Origin: JAOUEA01 sp039933515
GTDB taxonomy: Bacteria; Actinomycetota; UBA4738; HRBIN12
Assembly (NCBI GenBank): GCA_039933515.1
Contig: JBDTNY010000059.1
Coordinates: 1 to 7,478 of the forward strand
Length of the DNA stretch: 7,478 nucleotides
Direction: 5' to 3'
The first letter of the stretch is position 1; every line of letters starts with the position of its first letter. Shown piece after piece: positions 7,083 through 7,478 of this stretch. The position numbers and the translations under genes were made by a program. The notes beneath the pieces are model-generated. The model saw only the letters and a program-made list of their open reading frames with translations, did not search any database and was not told the origin of the DNA.

Positions 7083-7130
7083 GAGGGGGTTCTTCCCTCA
7101 GAATCACACAGATGTGATTTCGGGGGGAGA
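7083..7130 (+). promoter_or_regulatory. whiB leader with two mutually exclusive RNA hairpins, one hiding the Shine-Dalgarno
   Basis: Structure A: AATCACA-CAGA-TGTGATT (7102-7119) gives a 7-bp stem with a 4-nt loop. It extends through a G-U pair (7101/7120), one A-C mismatch (7100/7121) and nine further pairs of 7091-7099 with 7122-7130, two of them G-U. This buries the G-rich Shine-Dalgarno (7122-7129) that serves the GTG at 7137. Structure B: GAGGGGG (7083-7089) pairs with TTCCCTC (7093-7099) around a 3-nt loop, consuming the same anti-Shine-Dalgarno strand and freeing the ribosome site. The pairs were counted by hand; no folding energy was calculated, and the transcription start is not known. 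The arrangement resembles a translational on/off switch. Confidence 0.5.
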
Positions 7131-7136
7131 CGAAGC

Positions 7137-7364
7137 GTGCATCACTACATCCCTTGGCAAGAACGAGCACGGTGTCGCGAATATGACCCAGAGGTTTTCT
7201 TCCCCGAGAAGGGAGGCTCATCGAGGGAGGCCAAGCGGATCTGCAGCGAGTGTCCCGTCCGCATCGAATGCCTGAACTACGCACTCCGTCGCGACGAGCG
7301 ATATGGGGTGTGGGGCGGGATGAGCGAACGGGAACGCCGACGCCTGAAGCGCATGGCGTCTTGA
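7137..7364 (+). CDS. whiB: WhiB-family iron-sulfur transcription factor (WhiB/WhmD/WhiB2 type)
   Basis: This 75-aa Wbl protein has the four Fe-S ligand cysteines at 13, 36, 39 and 45 (C-X22-C-X2-C-X5-C), the GVWGG turn (57-61) and a basic C-terminal tail SERERRRLKR (63-72). FFPEKGGSSREAK (21-33) is typical of the Streptomyces WhiB and mycobacterial WhmD/WhiB2 group, which work with WhiA in control of cell division and septation. By this resemblance it should bind a 4Fe-4S cluster and act with the primary sigma factor. The GTG at 7137 is chosen for its strong GGGGAG 7 nt upstream. A longer frame from a TTG at 6999 adds 46 residues that do not look like Wbl N-termini. The protein is slightly shorter at its N-terminus than WhiB (87 aa). 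The gene is followed after 29 bp, with no terminator, by the H1-like gene, so co-transcription is likely. Confidence 0.93.
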   Translation: MHHYIPWQERARCREYDPEVFFPEKGGSSREAKRICSECPVRIECLNYALRRDERYGVWGGMSERERRRLKRMAS

Positions 7365-7393
7365 GATGAGATACAGCACCGGAAGGGGGCAGC

Positions 7394-7478
7394 ATGGCAG
7401 CAGCTAAGAAGACCGCGGCCAAGAAGAAGACGGCCGCTCGCAAGCCCGCGGCCAAGAAGAAGACCGCCGCTCGCAAGC
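7394..7478 (+). CDS. Lys/Ala-rich histone H1-like (AAKK-repeat) protein, 5' part only
   Basis: The first 28 codons are present and the gene runs off the right edge. The ATG has GGAAGGGGG 4 nt upstream. All visible residues are Ala, Lys, Thr, Arg and Pro after Met, in TAAKKK/TAARKPAAKKK blocks like the tails of histone H1-like, HupB-type and other DNA-compacting proteins. Such tails bind the DNA backbone nonspecifically. No globular domain is visible yet, so it may be a pure H1-like protein, a protein with an N-terminal H1-like tail or a low-complexity tail on another enzyme. It probably shares the whiB transcript. Confidence 0.75.
   Translation, partial: MAAAKKTAAKKKTAARKPAAKKKTAARK
7415..7478 (+). 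repeat. 33-bp tandem coding repeat in the H1-like gene
   Basis: An 11-codon unit (7415-7447, encoding AAKKKTAARKP) is repeated immediately from 7448, with one mismatch (ACG/ACC) over the 31 visible nt of the second copy. Near identity at the nucleotide level indicates recent or homogenised duplication, so copy number may vary between strains. The array continues beyond the window. Confidence 0.8.

Noticed and set aside
7102..7119. CRP/FNR-like operator
   Set aside because: The order is TCACA-N4-TGTGA, inside-out relative to the CRP site TGTGA-N6-TCACA; it is better explained as an RNA stem.
6999..7136. Longer WhiB starting at a TTG at 6999
   Set aside because: The extra 46 residues have no Wbl resemblance and no Shine-Dalgarno supports the TTG, whereas GTG 7137 has an ideal one; however, if it were used, the proposed leader switch would be coding.
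7027..7275. Possible 82-codon upstream ORF regulating whiB
   Set aside because: It ends deep inside whiB in another frame, lacks a clear ribosome site and its product looks like a shadow frame.

Overview
The window is very GC-rich, with dense short-gap gene packing. It carries a WhiB-family regulator (a family confined to Actinobacteria and their phages), a fused FbiC-type FO synthase and a membrane-anchored DUF3105 protein. Together these point to an actinobacterium, probably an uncultured or deep-branching one because the F420 genes are clearly divergent from what I recall of the Mycobacterium versions. I cannot place it below phylum from sequence alone.

Layout. Positions 1-768 (minus) hold most of a membrane-anchored DUF3105 protein that runs off the left edge. 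A 149-bp divergent intergenic region with one reasonable plus-strand promoter separates it from an AzgA/PbuG-type purine permease (918-2315, plus). The permease converges, with only 3 bp between stop codons, on a minus-strand F420 operon: cofD/fbiA (3449-4396) followed by cofE/fbiB (2319-3452), with a 4-nt GTGA overlap. A perfect 32-bp GC palindrome inside the 3' end of cofE lies just past the permease stop. Only 29 bp separate cofD from the divergent fbiC (4426-6930, plus). Downstream of fbiC is a 206-bp regulatory region containing ordered half-sites and a foldable leader. After it come a short whiB gene (7137-7364) and the start of a Lys/Ala-rich histone H1-like gene (7394 to the right edge).

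How the genes work together. FbiC makes the deazaflavin chromophore FO from tyrosine and 5-amino-6-ribitylamino-uracil. CofD adds the phospholactyl or phosphoenolpyruvyl side chain from a guanylylated donor, releasing GMP. CofE adds glutamates using GTP. The guanylyltransferase (cofC/fbiD) that supplies CofD is not in this window. The right end (WhiB plus an H1-like nucleoid protein) looks like a separate developmental or nucleoid unit with its own control region.

Most interesting signals: (1) six GTCA/TGAC half-sites in strictly alternating orientation, exactly 11 bp apart, between fbiC and whiB; (2) a leader before whiB that can form either a 17-pair helix swallowing the Shine-Dalgarno or a competing upstream hairpin that frees it; (3) back-to-back -10 boxes one bp apart in the 29-bp cofD/fbiC gap, with no Shine-Dalgarno for either gene, suggesting leaderless divergent transcription; (4) a CofE whose C-terminal extension looks like a shrunken remnant of the FbiB nitroreductase domain.
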